A stretch of DNA of 64,000 nucleotides from Massilia horti (GTDB lineage: Bacteria; Pseudomonadota; Gammaproteobacteria; Burkholderiales; Burkholderiaceae_D), in assembly GCF_004614195.1 (NCBI RefSeq), contig NZ_SPUM01000132.1, positions 1 through 64,000 on the forward strand. Reading direction: 5' to 3'. Below, piece by piece: positions 15,820 to 24,137 of this stretch (position 1 is its first letter; each line of letters opens with the position of its first letter). A program made the position numbers and the translations under genes. Under the pieces are notes generated by a model. It made no database searches. It was not told the DNA's origin and saw only the letters and a list, made by a program, of their open reading frames with translations.

Positions 15820-16080
15820 ATGAACGACGCTATTGGTTTGCCGGGCATCAAAAGCGAAATCCGCGAACTGTCAATTGATGAGGTAAATTGTGTAAGCGGT
15901 GGAGGACTGTCTGCAGGAGCTTCGGCAGCAGCAGCAGCCGGAATCGGGGCGGCTGCGTTCGGAAGCGGTTGGGGCGCGGTCGCGGTGGGAGCCGCGGTAG
16001 CGTCTGCGCCTATTGCCGTGGTTGCAATGGTTGGCTTGGCAGCATATGCAGGATATGCATTTGCTTGTTCACTACGCTAA
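15820..16080 (+). CDS. Double-glycine-leader bacteriocin (class II microcin-like) precursor
   Basis: An 86-residue peptide with AAGGAG at ideal spacing. The leader is residues 1-28, with the classic pattern RELSIDEVNCVSGG ending at G27-G28 (a third Gly follows), as in substrates of C39 peptidase exporters. The core of about 58 residues is extremely rich in Ala and Gly (SAGASAAAAAGIGAAAFGSG), then hydrophobic (ASAPIAVVAMVGLAAYAGYA), with one Cys near the C-terminus (FACSLR) and several GxxxG-like spacings suited to membrane insertion. A CvaB-like exporter and CvaA-like adaptor are divergent beside it. It should be exported, cut after Gly-Gly and act on membranes of related bacteria. The leader Cys (C24) is unusual. 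Export substrate: strong; killing activity: inferred. Confidence 0.88.
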   Translation: MNDAIGLPGIKSEIRELSIDEVNCVSGGGLSAGASAAAAAGIGAAAFGSGWGAVAVGAAVASAPIAVVAMVGLAAYAGYAFACSLR

Positions 16081-16102
16081 GATCGCTTAGCTTGTGCTTA
16101 CC

Positions 16103-16140
16103 GCGTTGTGGAAGATCAATCTTTCCACAACGCACTTTTC
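16103..16140 (+). terminator. Hairpin between precursor and rhomboid genes
   Basis: GCGTTGTGGAA (16103-16113) pairs perfectly with TTCCACAACGC (16123-16133); a short loop lies between. The T-run that follows is weak (ACTTTTC). It begins about 22 bp after the precursor stop. It probably acts as a partial terminator or as an mRNA 3' stabiliser, so that more precursor than rhomboid is made. Confidence 0.7.
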
Positions 16141-16151
16141 TTGCCAACACT

Positions 16152-17339
16152 ATGAAAACAGAAACAATAAGTTGGAGATTGCACAGCAATGCTGTCATTT
16201 CATTTTTCCGTGCCACATTGCTGACCATTACTTCGGCGTCTATCATTGCGATCCACTTGATCGTTATAGCTAACCAGGCCGCTTCGTATTTTTACATATC
16301 GCTTATTGTTGCCTTGTATGCTGTAATCCTCATGTTTTCAATTCGGAGATATTTCAAGCTTAGGACGAACGGTCAATTCATTTCTGTTCATAATGAGGTG
16401 TTGTCAGTTCCTCGATTTTTTTTGAAACAACACCTTATTCCTCTTTGTGAAATAAAGTCAATAGAAAGGTTTTTCAATTCAAAAGGAATTTTTGCTGTAA
16501 TAATTGGTCGGATTAACAAATCGTCAATAATTATAGAGCGCCGAACATTTGAGTCGAGCGGCAATTTTGAGGACTTCGTTCGATTTATCGACAAATCGGT
16601 AGCGGCGAGACATCCTCTATCGCCATCAGAAGACGTTGCCGCGCTAACAGCAAAACGTGAAGCAAAGAGATTTTCGTTATCGGCTGTTTTGGGAATTGTT
16701 CTTTTTTTGATCTATTTAACCCTGGTGTCGTCGAATATTTCCGAAATCCGAATCGATGCGATAGAGCATGGTGGGCTTATTAAAGAGACACTAACCGCTC
16801 ACGATTTCTATCGGCTCGCATCCTCATTCTTTTTACATTATTCGCCACTTCATCTGGGGTTTAATATTTTGGCACTGGCTATCATTGCTCGCAATATTGA
16901 GATAATTTTGGGAAATGTTCGGTTTGTCAACATATTATTCTTCTCTGCAGCTAGTGGATCACTTCTAAGTCTATTATTTTCCCCTTATCAAATAGTAGCT
17001 GGCGCCTCGGGCGGCATATTTGGTTTGTTTGGGGCGTATCTTCTAGTGTCATTGAAGTATCAAAAGCAACTTCCGGGGAGCGTTTCTGTTCCCGTACGAA
17101 TATTAGCATTTGCGTTCTCTTTGCAGATCCTTCTCGATTTAACGAGTGACGGGGTAGATGTGTTTAGCCACATCGGTGGGTTCATATTTGGATTTTTCTA
17201 CGCTTGGGTAACGTTATTTGGGAGCACGGCAACTGAGGCATCAAAGTCTTCATTCTCCGAGTTGTGCGCCGCATCTGCGGCAGCCTTTTTCTATATAGCG
17301 GGTCTTGCATATTTTCTTGTGCAATTTGCAATTGCCTAA
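16152..17339 (+). CDS. Rhomboid-family intramembrane serine protease with N-terminal domain
   Basis: A 395-residue membrane protein. Two helices (about 20-40 and 46-63) precede a soluble part (about 70-170, beta-rich, reminiscent of small bacterial PH-like domains). A helix at 177-193 leads into the rhomboid core: SSFFLHYSPLHLGFN with H234 and N238 (the HxxxN motif), the nucleophile in GASGGIFG (S286) and the catalytic His in FSHIGGF (H340). All active residues are present. Rhomboids cut substrates inside membranes. Here the gene follows a bacteriocin precursor by 71 bp, so it may confer immunity (as CPBP proteases do in Gram-positive loci) or process the peptide. Codon use is AT-rich, unlike the flanks. 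The ribosome site is weak, so coupling to upstream translation is possible. Rhomboid fold: sure; role: inferred. Confidence 0.85.
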   Translation: MKTETISWRLHSNAVISFFRATLLTITSASIIAIHLIVIANQAASYFYISLIVALYAVILMFSIRRYFKLRTNGQFISVHNEVLSVPRFFLKQHLIPLCEIKSIERFFNSKGIFAVIIGRINKSSIIIERRTFESSGNFEDFVRFIDKSVAARHPLSPSEDVAALTAKREAKRFSLSAVLGIVLFLIYLTLVSSNISEIRIDAIEHGGLIKETLTAHDFYRLASSFFLHYSPLHLGFNILALAIIARNIEIILGNVRFVNILFFSAASGSLLSLLFSPYQIVAGASGGIFGLFGAYLLVSLKYQKQLPGSVSVPVRILAFAFSLQILLDLTSDGVDVFSHIGGFIFGFFYAWVTLFGSTATEASKSSFSELCAASAAAFFYIAGLAYFLVQFAIA

Positions 17340-17455
17340 TGGTTGGAAAAGCCATGTCTACTTCACCAAGTTCAGAGACAGGAAAGAGGTCCGGCGGGGA
17401 CGTAAAGCAACTGAATAACTATTGCCACGGGTGCTCGACGCAACATTGTGGGTAG
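17339..17455 (+). CDS. Small Cys-rich ORF overlapping the rhomboid stop
   Basis: A 38-codon frame whose ATG overlaps the rhomboid stop as TAATG, a typical re-initiation arrangement. The product starts MVGKAMSTSPSSETGKRSGG and ends with a Cys/His cluster, NYCHGCSTQHCG. There is no membrane helix. It may be a third gene of the bacteriocin unit or simply an open frame by chance; there is no similarity that I recognise. No terminator is visible after it. Confidence 0.35.
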   Translation: MVGKAMSTSPSSETGKRSGGDVKQLNNYCHGCSTQHCG

Positions 17456-17571
17456 GACGAGGCAACCCACAGCAAGGCCAGTTGCAGATCTGGCGCCGAC
17501 GCACTAGATTTCCGTCGCTATTGTGCTGGGAGAGACCGTGGGAAAGACCATCGCCTTTTGCCATGCAGCGG

Positions 17572-18024
17572 CTAGCCCAGGTACGAAGTGTCGCGCAGCT
17601 CGTGCCGCAGTTCCTCGGCCACCTGCTGGCGAATCGCCTCGGTGACGAAACTGCCGACTTCGACCTTGACGCCGCGTGATTCGAGCCCGATCAGCGCGCG
17701 TCGCTTCGGCTCCGGCAGCGCAATCCGGGTCCACGCCGGGTCCAGCCGGACCTGCTGGCGGCGCCCCGCCAGCACGCGCTCGATCAGCAGGCAGCCGTCC
17801 GTCAGCGCGATGTGCTCATGGTCCAGTGCATGGCGCGCATAATGCAGCAGCGCGCAGGTGATGCCGGCCAGCTCGATCAGGGCGAACCCGAACACGACCC
17901 AGATCCCCTGCAGCACGAAGAACAGCGCAATGCCCAGCGCCCCGGAGCACAGCAGGGCATAGGCCATGCCCATCTGGCGCGGCGTCAGCGAGCAGTTGCG
18001 CTTGAGGATCCATTCGCGCTTCAT
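17572..18024 (-). CDS. DUF2244 membrane protein
   Basis: A 150-residue protein with the start at 18024 (GAGG 7 bases upstream). N-terminal WILKRNCSLTPRQ is followed by two membrane helices (YALLCSGALGIALFFVLQG and WVVFGFALIELAGITCALL), then ARHALDHEHIALTDGCLLIE and a cytosolic tail. This is the DUF2244 pattern, a family frequently encoded inside cytochrome c oxidase operons. It lies 20 bp after ctaD on the same strand, in one operon. Its exact function in oxidase biogenesis is unknown. Confidence 0.85.
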   Translation of the reverse strand: MKREWILKRNCSLTPRQMGMAYALLCSGALGIALFFVLQGIWVVFGFALIELAGITCALLHYARHALDHEHIALTDGCLLIERVLAGRRQQVRLDPAWTRIALPEPKRRALIGLESRGVKVEVGSFVTEAIRQQVAEELRHELRDTSYLG

Positions 18025-18044
18025 GCCGGCCACCTCATCCCCCG

Positions 18045-19643
18045 CTATTTCACGACGGGCGGCGTCTCGAAGGTGTGGAACGGCGCTGGGCTGGGCACGG
18101 TCCATTCGAGCCCTTGGGCCCCTTCCCATGGCTTGGCCGGGGCCTTTTCGCCACCGCGGATGTTCGGAATCACGACCGCGAACAGCCAATAGACCTGGGA
18201 CAGGCCGAACAGCCAGGCGCCGACCGAGGTCACCATGTTCCAGTCGGTGAACTGCGCGGGGTAATCGGCATAGCGGCGCGGCATGCCGGCCAGGCCCAGG
18301 AAGTGCATCGGGAAGAAGGTCACGTTGACCCATATCATCGAGTTCCAGAAATGGAACTTGGCGCGCTTTTCGTTAATCATGTGCCCGGTCCACTTGGGCG
18401 CCCAGTAGTAGTAGCCCGCAAACAGCGCAAACAGCGAGCCGGCCACCAGCACGTAGTGGAAGTGGGCCACGACGTAGTAGGTATCCTGGGCCTGGATGTC
18501 GATCGGCGCTGCCGCCAAAATCAGCCCGGAAAAGCCGCCGATGGTGAACACCCAGATGAAGCCGACCGCAAACAGCATGGCCGTCTCGAACGTCAGCGAG
18601 CCGCGCCACATCGTGGCCACCCAGTTGAAGATCTTCACGCCGGTCGGCACCGCGATCAGCATGGTGGCGTACATGAAGAACAGCTGGGCCGTGACCGGCA
18701 TGCCGGTGGTGAACATGTGGTGCGCCCAGACGATGAACGACAGCAGCGCGATCGAGGCGGTGGCATACACCATTGACGCGTAGCCGAACAAGGGCTTGCG
18801 CGCGAAGGCCGGAACGACCTGCGAGATGATGCCAAAGCCCGGCAGGACCATGATATAGACCTCCGGGTGCCCGAAGAACCAGAAGATGTGCTGGAACATG
18901 ACCGGGTCGCCGCCGCCCGCGGCGTCAAAGAAGGTGGTGCCGAAGTGGCGGTCGGTCAGCACCATCGTGACCGCCGTGGCCAGCACCGGCATGACCGCGA
19001 TCAGCAGGTAGGCCGTGATCAGCCAGGTCCAGCAGAACATCGGCATCTTCATCAGCCCCATGCCGGGCGCGCGCATGTTGAGGATGGTGGTGATGATGTT
19101 GATGGCGCCCATGATCGACGAGGCGCCCATCATGTGCACCGCAAAGATGGTCATGTCCATGCCCGGGCCCATCTGCACCGACAACGGGGCGTACATGGTC
19201 CAGCCAGCCGCGTTGGCGCCGCCTGTCACGAAAAACGAGCCGACCAGCAGCAGCGCGGCCGGCGGCAGCAGCCAGAACGAGAAGTTGTTCATGCGCGCGA
19301 AGGCCATGTCCGAGGCGCCGACCATCAGCGGAATCATCCAGTTGGCGAATCCGACGAAGGCCGGCATGATCGCGCCGAAGATCATGATCAGGCCGTGCAG
19401 CGAGACGAACTGGTTGTACAGTTCGGGCGCGAAGAACTGCAGGCCTGGATGGAACAGCTCCAGCCGGATCAGCATCGCCAGCACGCCGCCGATCATGAAC
19501 ATCGTGACCGAGAACACCAGGTACATGGTCCCGATGTCCTTGTGGTTGGTGGCGTATAGCCAGCGCCGCCAGCCGTGCGGGTGTACGTTCTCGCCCTCGC
19601 CGTGGACGAAGTCCGGGCTCCTGCCGGTGGTGATGCCGCTCAT
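18045..19643 (-). CDS. ctaD: Cytochrome c oxidase subunit I
   Basis: A 532-residue heme-copper oxidase catalytic subunit, 12 membrane helices. Seen: the heme a ligand in [15 protein letters not shown], the D-channel loop [12 protein letters not shown], the CuB His / Tyr cross-link with the proton-path Glu in [14 protein letters not shown], CuB ligands in [10 protein letters not shown], the K-channel region, and the heme ligands in [12 protein letters not shown]. This is an A1-type aa3 oxidase that reduces O2 with cytochrome c electrons. Unusually, subunit II (ctaC/coxB) is not upstream (an unrelated lipoprotein gene is), and ctaG/ctaE do not follow; only DUF2244 does. The other subunits must be encoded elsewhere. 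Confidence 0.97.
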   Translation of the reverse strand: MSGITTGRSPDFVHGEGENVHPHGWRRWLYATNHKDIGTMYLVFSVTMFMIGGVLAMLIRLELFHPGLQFFAPELYNQFVSLHGLIMIFGAIMPAFVGFANWMIPLMVGASDMAFARMNNFSFWLLPPAALLLVGSFFVTGGANAAGWTMYAPLSVQMGPGMDMTIFAVHMMGASSIMGAINIITTILNMRAPGMGLMKMPMFCWTWLITAYLLIAVMPVLATAVTMVLTDRHFGTTFFDAAGGGDPVMFQHIFWFFGHPEVYIMVLPGFGIISQVVPAFARKPLFGYASMVYATASIALLSFIVWAHHMFTTGMPVTAQLFFMYATMLIAVPTGVKIFNWVATMWRGSLTFETAMLFAVGFIWVFTIGGFSGLILAAAPIDIQAQDTYYVVAHFHYVLVAGSLFALFAGYYYWAPKWTGHMINEKRAKFHFWNSMIWVNVTFFPMHFLGLAGMPRRYADYPAQFTDWNMVTSVGAWLFGLSQVYWLFAVVIPNIRGGEKAPAKPWEGAQGLEWTVPSPAPFHTFETPPVVK

Positions 19644-19799
19644 CGCGCCTCCCTGCTGCGGTCCGTTCCCGACGACTATAGCGGGGCCGTGTCTGGCACG
19701 ATTGGGGTGGAGGATGGGACTTGGCGCAGGTCATAAGGAGGAGGGAACAAGGGAACTAATGGCAGGGACGGCGCGAAATGGCAGCCCCTGCCAGGTGGG

Positions 19800-21746
19800 T
19801 CAATCCGGACTGGTGCATGCACCGCTGCCGTACGGACTGTACGCGCCGGGCGGCGAGATGGCGTACTTGCCGTAGTCGTTGGCCACGCCTCCCAGCCAGA
19901 GGGTGCTGCGCGCGACCGATTCGGTGCCGGCGACGACGCCGGTCACGGTCAGCTCGACCTCGACCCAATACGCGCGGTCGCGCGGATAACGCAGCGTGAC
20001 GGTCGCCAGTCCCATCGCATCGGTCTTGCCGCTTGCGGTGACCACCAGCGGAATGCCCGGCTCCAGCGTGCCATTGCCGTTGGCGTCCAGCGCGCGGTCA
20101 TAAACACCCTTGCGCTGCACGTCCTCGTTGGGGCAGATCGCGACCATGGTCGGTACCCACATGCCGGGCTCAAGCGTAGGGCCTTGCGGTTGCCAGCTCA
20201 TAGAGCCCTTGGCGTAACGGGTTGGCCACGCGGCGGCGTTGATCGCCACGTCCTTCACCGGATTGCCGGCGTTGTCGGAAACAAACACTGCGAAATCCTG
20301 CTGCAGGACCGCGCTGGAAAACTCGAGCAACTTGGTGCCGGTGCCAAACTGGATCGACAGCGCCCGCTTGTTGACGGTCAGCGTAGCCATGGTGGTCGCG
20401 TACGGCATGCCGGCGATGCGCGCCTGGATCACGGTGCCGTTCCCGGCACCATCGCCGCTGCCGGCCACGAACACCGCGCGTGCGACCCCGTCGCTGCCGG
20501 TGACGGCCGAGAGCGGGGATAGCAGGTTGCCGCCGCTTGGATCGGACACGATTGTGAACTCCACCGTGGCGCCCTTGACCAGGTTGTTTGCGGCGGTGCC
20601 ATCGCGCACCACCGCGATCAGGGTGCTGCGCTCGCCGCTGCCCACGATCGCCTGATCCGGCTGCACGGATACCCACGAAGTCGGGCCCAGCGGTGCGACG
20701 AATTCCACGCTGGTGCTTCCGCGCAAGCCGTTGGACAGGGCTGCCTCGATCGTGACGACGGCCGCGACGTCGGATTTGAGGTAGGTGCGTGGGAAATTGC
20801 CGCCGCTGAGCGCCAGTGCACCGCCCGCCGCGACCGTGCAGTCGGCGTCCCGGTACAGCATGCCGCGCGAGGCGTTCAGGGTCACGCTGGCGGCACCCGA
20901 AGTGGTGCTGCCGTCGATGGGCGTGCAGCTGCCGATCGTGATCTGCCTTAGCACCTGGTTGCCGCCGGCATCCATCGTCACCTCCGGCGACAGGCTCAGT
21001 TCGTTGCCACCGACCGTGATCGGCCTTGTGATCGTCGTGCCCAGTGCGCGCAGGGTGATTTCCTCGTCGCCCCGGTTGCTGGCCGCCAGGCGCACCGTGA
21101 CCTGGCCGTTGCTGTCGCTGGGGCCGTTAACGCTGACGCTGTTGCCGTTCTTGGCCGTGGCTACCACTGCCTGTCCGGCGATCGGCTGGTTGGCCGAGTC
21201 GAGCAAGGTCGCGGTCAGGGTGGCGCTGTCGCCGGCCAGCACATAGGCCGGCGCGTTGACGGCCAGGTGGGTGCCGGTGACCTGCACCACCACGCTGGCC
21301 AGTTTGCCGGCGGCCTTGGCGGTGATCGTGATTGCGCGGTTGGCCTTGGAGCCGCCGGTACCGAGGGTGGCGCTTGCCTTGCCGCCGGCATCGCTGGTGC
21401 CATTGCCTACGGAAAGGAAGCCGGAATCGGCCGAGAACTGGACCGGCACGTTGGCGACCGCGACATTGTCGGCGGTCTTGACCAGCGCGGTGACCTTCAC
21501 TTCGGTGCCGGCCAGGCCGCTCGATGCCAGCGAACCGTTGCTCACGACCAGATCCACCGAGCCGACTACCGCCGATTCCGGCGGCGTGGTGGGCGGCGGG
21601 TTCTTGGTATCGCCCGGCGCCGGGCCGCCGCCGCAGCCAACTGCGCTGCCTAGGGAACAACTGGCGCTCGTTCCCGAACCGCCTCCGCAACCGGCCAGCA
21701 GGAGCACCACGCCCAGCAGGCACGCACTTGCTTGTTTAGTGTTCAA
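19800..21746 (-). CDS. Large lipoprotein with bacterial Ig-like repeats
   Basis: A 648-residue surface protein. The signal peptide ends in a lipobox, LLLAGCGGG, with the lipidated Cys near residue 20; a Pro/Gly/Ser linker follows. The rest consists of Ig-like (Big_1/invasin-type) modules marked by phrases such as VTALVKTADNVAVANVPVQF, LTATLLDSANQPIAGQAVVA, LIAVVRDGTAANNLVKGATV and AVFVSDNAGNPVKDVAIN, at about 100-residue spacing, roughly five units. Some Cys pairs occur between modules. Probably anchored in the outer membrane and exposed or periplasmic. No partner genes adjoin it. Adhesion is a guess from fold only. Confidence 0.82.
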   Translation of the reverse strand: MNTKQASACLLGVVLLLAGCGGGSGTSASCSLGSAVGCGGGPAPGDTKNPPPTTPPESAVVGSVDLVVSNGSLASSGLAGTEVKVTALVKTADNVAVANVPVQFSADSGFLSVGNGTSDAGGKASATLGTGGSKANRAITITAKAAGKLASVVVQVTGTHLAVNAPAYVLAGDSATLTATLLDSANQPIAGQAVVATAKNGNSVSVNGPSDSNGQVTVRLAASNRGDEEITLRALGTTITRPITVGGNELSLSPEVTMDAGGNQVLRQITIGSCTPIDGSTTSGAASVTLNASRGMLYRDADCTVAAGGALALSGGNFPRTYLKSDVAAVVTIEAALSNGLRGSTSVEFVAPLGPTSWVSVQPDQAIVGSGERSTLIAVVRDGTAANNLVKGATVEFTIVSDPSGGNLLSPLSAVTGSDGVARAVFVAGSGDGAGNGTVIQARIAGMPYATTMATLTVNKRALSIQFGTGTKLLEFSSAVLQQDFAVFVSDNAGNPVKDVAINAAAWPTRYAKGSMSWQPQGPTLEPGMWVPTMVAICPNEDVQRKGVYDRALDANGNGTLEPGIPLVVTASGKTDAMGLATVTLRYPRDRAYWVEVELTVTGVVAGTESVARSTLWLGGVANDYGKYAISPPGAYSPYGSGACTSPD

Positions 21747-21841
21747 GATTTACCCCCAATGAAAAAGAGCCGATCCAACCTGATCAGCGTAGCTTTTTAA
21801 GGTGGGAAACTTTTTGAGCGGCAACAACATACGCGCATGCA

Positions 21842-21961
21842 GAGGCCGTTTCGGGGTTTAGCGATCGTTCCAAAACGAGCAGGACAAGGCGCGGCGACGA
21901 AGACCGTGCTATTGCAGTGCAAGCAGGCGCCATGCAGCCATGCACATTTTGAAACGACCTC
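21842..21961. repeat. MITE-like element with 11-bp terminal inverted repeats
   Basis: GAGGCCGTTTC (21842-21852) and GAAACGACCTC (21951-21961) are inverted copies with one mismatch, bounding a 120-bp non-coding segment rich in GC (AAGGCGCGGCGACGAAGACC). It sits in the 281-bp gap between the Ig-like lipoprotein and the Hsp70 gene. No coding capacity and no second copy in the window were found. Confidence 0.45.
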
Positions 21962-22027
21962 TTAAGCGCACTGGTCCGTGGCGGGCGGAATCTGCTACCA
22001 TACCGCCCCTCCCAACGAAAGGCTCAC

Positions 22028-23275
22028 ATGGCGAATGCTTGCGGCGTCGACTTCGGCACCTCCAATTCCACCGTCGGCTGGGTCGGCATGCCCGGTTCGC
22101 TGCTTACGCTCGAGGATGGCAAACCGACCTTGCCCTCGGTCGTGTTCTTCAACGCCGACAGCGACGAGGTGAGCTACGGGCGCGCCGCGCTCGCGGAATA
22201 TCTGGAAGGCTACGAAGGGCGCCTGATGCGATCGATGAAAAGCCTGCTCGGTTCCAGCCTGATCGACGGTCAGACCGAGGTGGCCGGGCGCGCGCTGCCG
22301 TTTCGCATGCTGCTCGCCCAGTTCATCGGCGAACTCAAACGCCGCGCAGAGCGCCAGGCGGGGCGGCCGTTCACGCGCGCGGTGTTCGGACGGCCAGTGT
22401 TCTTCGTCGACGGCGACCGCGAGGCCGACCGCCAGGCCGAGGACACGCTGGCCGGCATCGCGCGATCGGTCGGTTTTGCCGACATCGAATTCCAGTACGA
22501 GCCGATCGCCGCCGCATTCGACTATGAATCCCGCATCGACCGCGAGGAACTGGTGCTCATTGTCGACATCGGCGGCGGCACCTCGGACTTTTCACTGGTG
22601 CGGCTGGGGCCGCAGCGCGCCGGCCGCGCCGAGCGCCGCGACGACATCCTGGCCACAGGCGGCGTGCACATCGGCGGTACCGATTTCGATAAGTACCTGA
22701 GCCTGGCCACCGCAATGCCGCTGCTGGGCTATGGCGGTACGCTGGCGTCCGGTGCCGAAATCCCGTCCAGCTACTACTTCAACCTCGCGACCTGGCACAC
22801 GATCAACCAGGCCTACAGCCGCAAGAACATTGCCCAGTTGACGGACCTGGTGCGCGATGCGCACGACCCGGCCAGGCTCCGGCGCCTGCAGCACCTGATC
22901 GATGAGCGGGCCGGCCACTGGCTGGCGATGCAGGTCGAGCAGGCCAAGATCGGCCTGTCCTCAAGCGACCAGGTTTTGCTTGAGCTGGACCGGTTGGCCC
23001 CACCCGAAACGCTGTCCGTCACCCGTGCCGGTTTCGAAACGGCGATCGCGCAACTGGTCGACGCATTGGACGCCACCGTGCTTGGCCTGCTGGCCGATGC
23101 CGGCGTCGCGCCCGAGGCGGTGGATACCGTCTTTTTTACCGGTGGTTCGAGCGGCGTGCAACTGCTGCGCCGGCGCATCGGCGCGCTGGTGCCAACGGCC
23201 AGGCAGATGGAGGGCGACCTGTTTGGCAGCATCGGCGCCGGGCTCGCGCGCGACGCCTTGCGCAAGTTCGGTTAA
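22028..23275 (+). CDS. yegD: Hsp70-family protein (YegD-like)
   Basis: A 415-residue actin-like ATPase of the Hsp70 superfamily. Phosphate-1 loop CGVDFGTSNSTVGW, phosphate-2 VDIGGGTSDFSLVRLG, GGVHIGGTDFD, and the adenosine loop VFFTGGSSGVQLLRR are visible. It stops after the nucleotide-binding domain, so the substrate-binding half of DnaK is missing, as in YegD. Role unknown; possibly a specialised chaperone-like ATPase. A 3'-5' exonuclease gene follows 11 bp after the stop, so the two are co-transcribed. TACCAT at 21995-22000 could be a -10 element. Confidence 0.88.
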   Translation: MANACGVDFGTSNSTVGWVGMPGSLLTLEDGKPTLPSVVFFNADSDEVSYGRAALAEYLEGYEGRLMRSMKSLLGSSLIDGQTEVAGRALPFRMLLAQFIGELKRRAERQAGRPFTRAVFGRPVFFVDGDREADRQAEDTLAGIARSVGFADIEFQYEPIAAAFDYESRIDREELVLIVDIGGGTSDFSLVRLGPQRAGRAERRDDILATGGVHIGGTDFDKYLSLATAMPLLGYGGTLASGAEIPSSYYFNLATWHTINQAYSRKNIAQLTDLVRDAHDPARLRRLQHLIDERAGHWLAMQVEQAKIGLSSSDQVLLELDRLAPPETLSVTRAGFETAIAQLVDALDATVLGLLADAGVAPEAVDTVFFTGGSSGVQLLRRRIGALVPTARQMEGDLFGSIGAGLARDALRKFG

Positions 23276-23286
23276 GGAGAGCAGGG

Positions 23287-23946
23287 ATGAGTGTATTCGA
23301 ACGACCCATCGTCATGCTCGACTTCGAGACCACTGGCCTGTCGCCCGTTGCTGGCGACCGCATCACCGAGGTTGCAGCGCTGCGTATCGTTGGCGGGCAG
23401 ATAACGGAACGCTACGTCTCGCTGGTGAACTGCGCAGTGCGTATTCCGGCCTTCATCACCCAACTGACCGGCATCACGCAGGAGATGGTCGATGGCGCGC
23501 CGCCGGCCGCACGGGTGGTTCCGGAACTGATCGACTTCATCGGCAACGATGCGCTGTCCGCGCACAACGCCAGCTTCGACGAGAAATTCCTCAAGGCCGA
23601 GGGCGAGCGGCTCGGCCGCTCTTGCGGCCATGCGCACCTGGTCTGCTCGCTCAAGCTGTCGCGCCGCGTGTTCCCGGGACTTGCCAGCTACAAGCTGGGC
23701 CAGTTGTCCGGCCACCTGGGCATCCGCTTCGCCAGCCGGGCGCACCGCGCCGAAGCCGATGCCGAAGCAGCGGCCCAGGTCCTGCTGCATATTGGCCGCC
23801 ACCTCGACACCACTTATGGATTGGGACAGGTTCAACCCGGCCTGCTGGCGGCATTGAACAAGGTGGCGGCTGCCAAGGTGCCGGCCTGGCTGGGTAAGTA
23901 CGCGGCCGAACAGCGTGCCGCACAGCAGGCAGAGCCCGCGATATAA
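23287..23946 (+). CDS. DEDDh 3'-5' exonuclease (DnaQ/PolC-like)
   Basis: A 219-residue exonuclease. Exo I is MLDFETTGLSP (Asp and Glu), Exo II lies in SAHNASFDEKFL, and Exo III ends with HRAEADAEAA (His and Asp), the DEDDh set. The domain spans residues 8-175; the C-terminus is a short helical tail. It resembles proofreading epsilon subunits and the exonuclease domain of PolC-type proteins, but it is not the replicative DnaQ by context. It likely trims 3' ends of DNA or RNA. Co-transcribed with the YegD-like gene, with AGGAG just before the start. Confidence 0.88.
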   Translation: MSVFERPIVMLDFETTGLSPVAGDRITEVAALRIVGGQITERYVSLVNCAVRIPAFITQLTGITQEMVDGAPPAARVVPELIDFIGNDALSAHNASFDEKFLKAEGERLGRSCGHAHLVCSLKLSRRVFPGLASYKLGQLSGHLGIRFASRAHRAEADAEAAAQVLLHIGRHLDTTYGLGQVQPGLLAALNKVAAAKVPAWLGKYAAEQRAAQQAEPAI

Positions 23947-24137
23947 GCTCTGGCGCCCCTTCCGGGAGCGCCTGCTGCGACTGCGCCGGTTTTTTGGCGT
24001 TGATGTCAGCACGATTGTGCGCAGTCAAACGCCGGCCGAAGCGCACCATTAAACTTCTTGCAATTATTACAAGGTCGCTCGAGCAGACCGGCTCCGATTT
24101 TTCTGCGTTTTCAACGGCGGGTTCGCCGGAGGACACC

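Noticed and set aside
15615..15851. 78-codon minus-strand frame overlapping the precursor start
   Set aside because: Covers the precursor promoter and leader; no ribosome site, low complexity.
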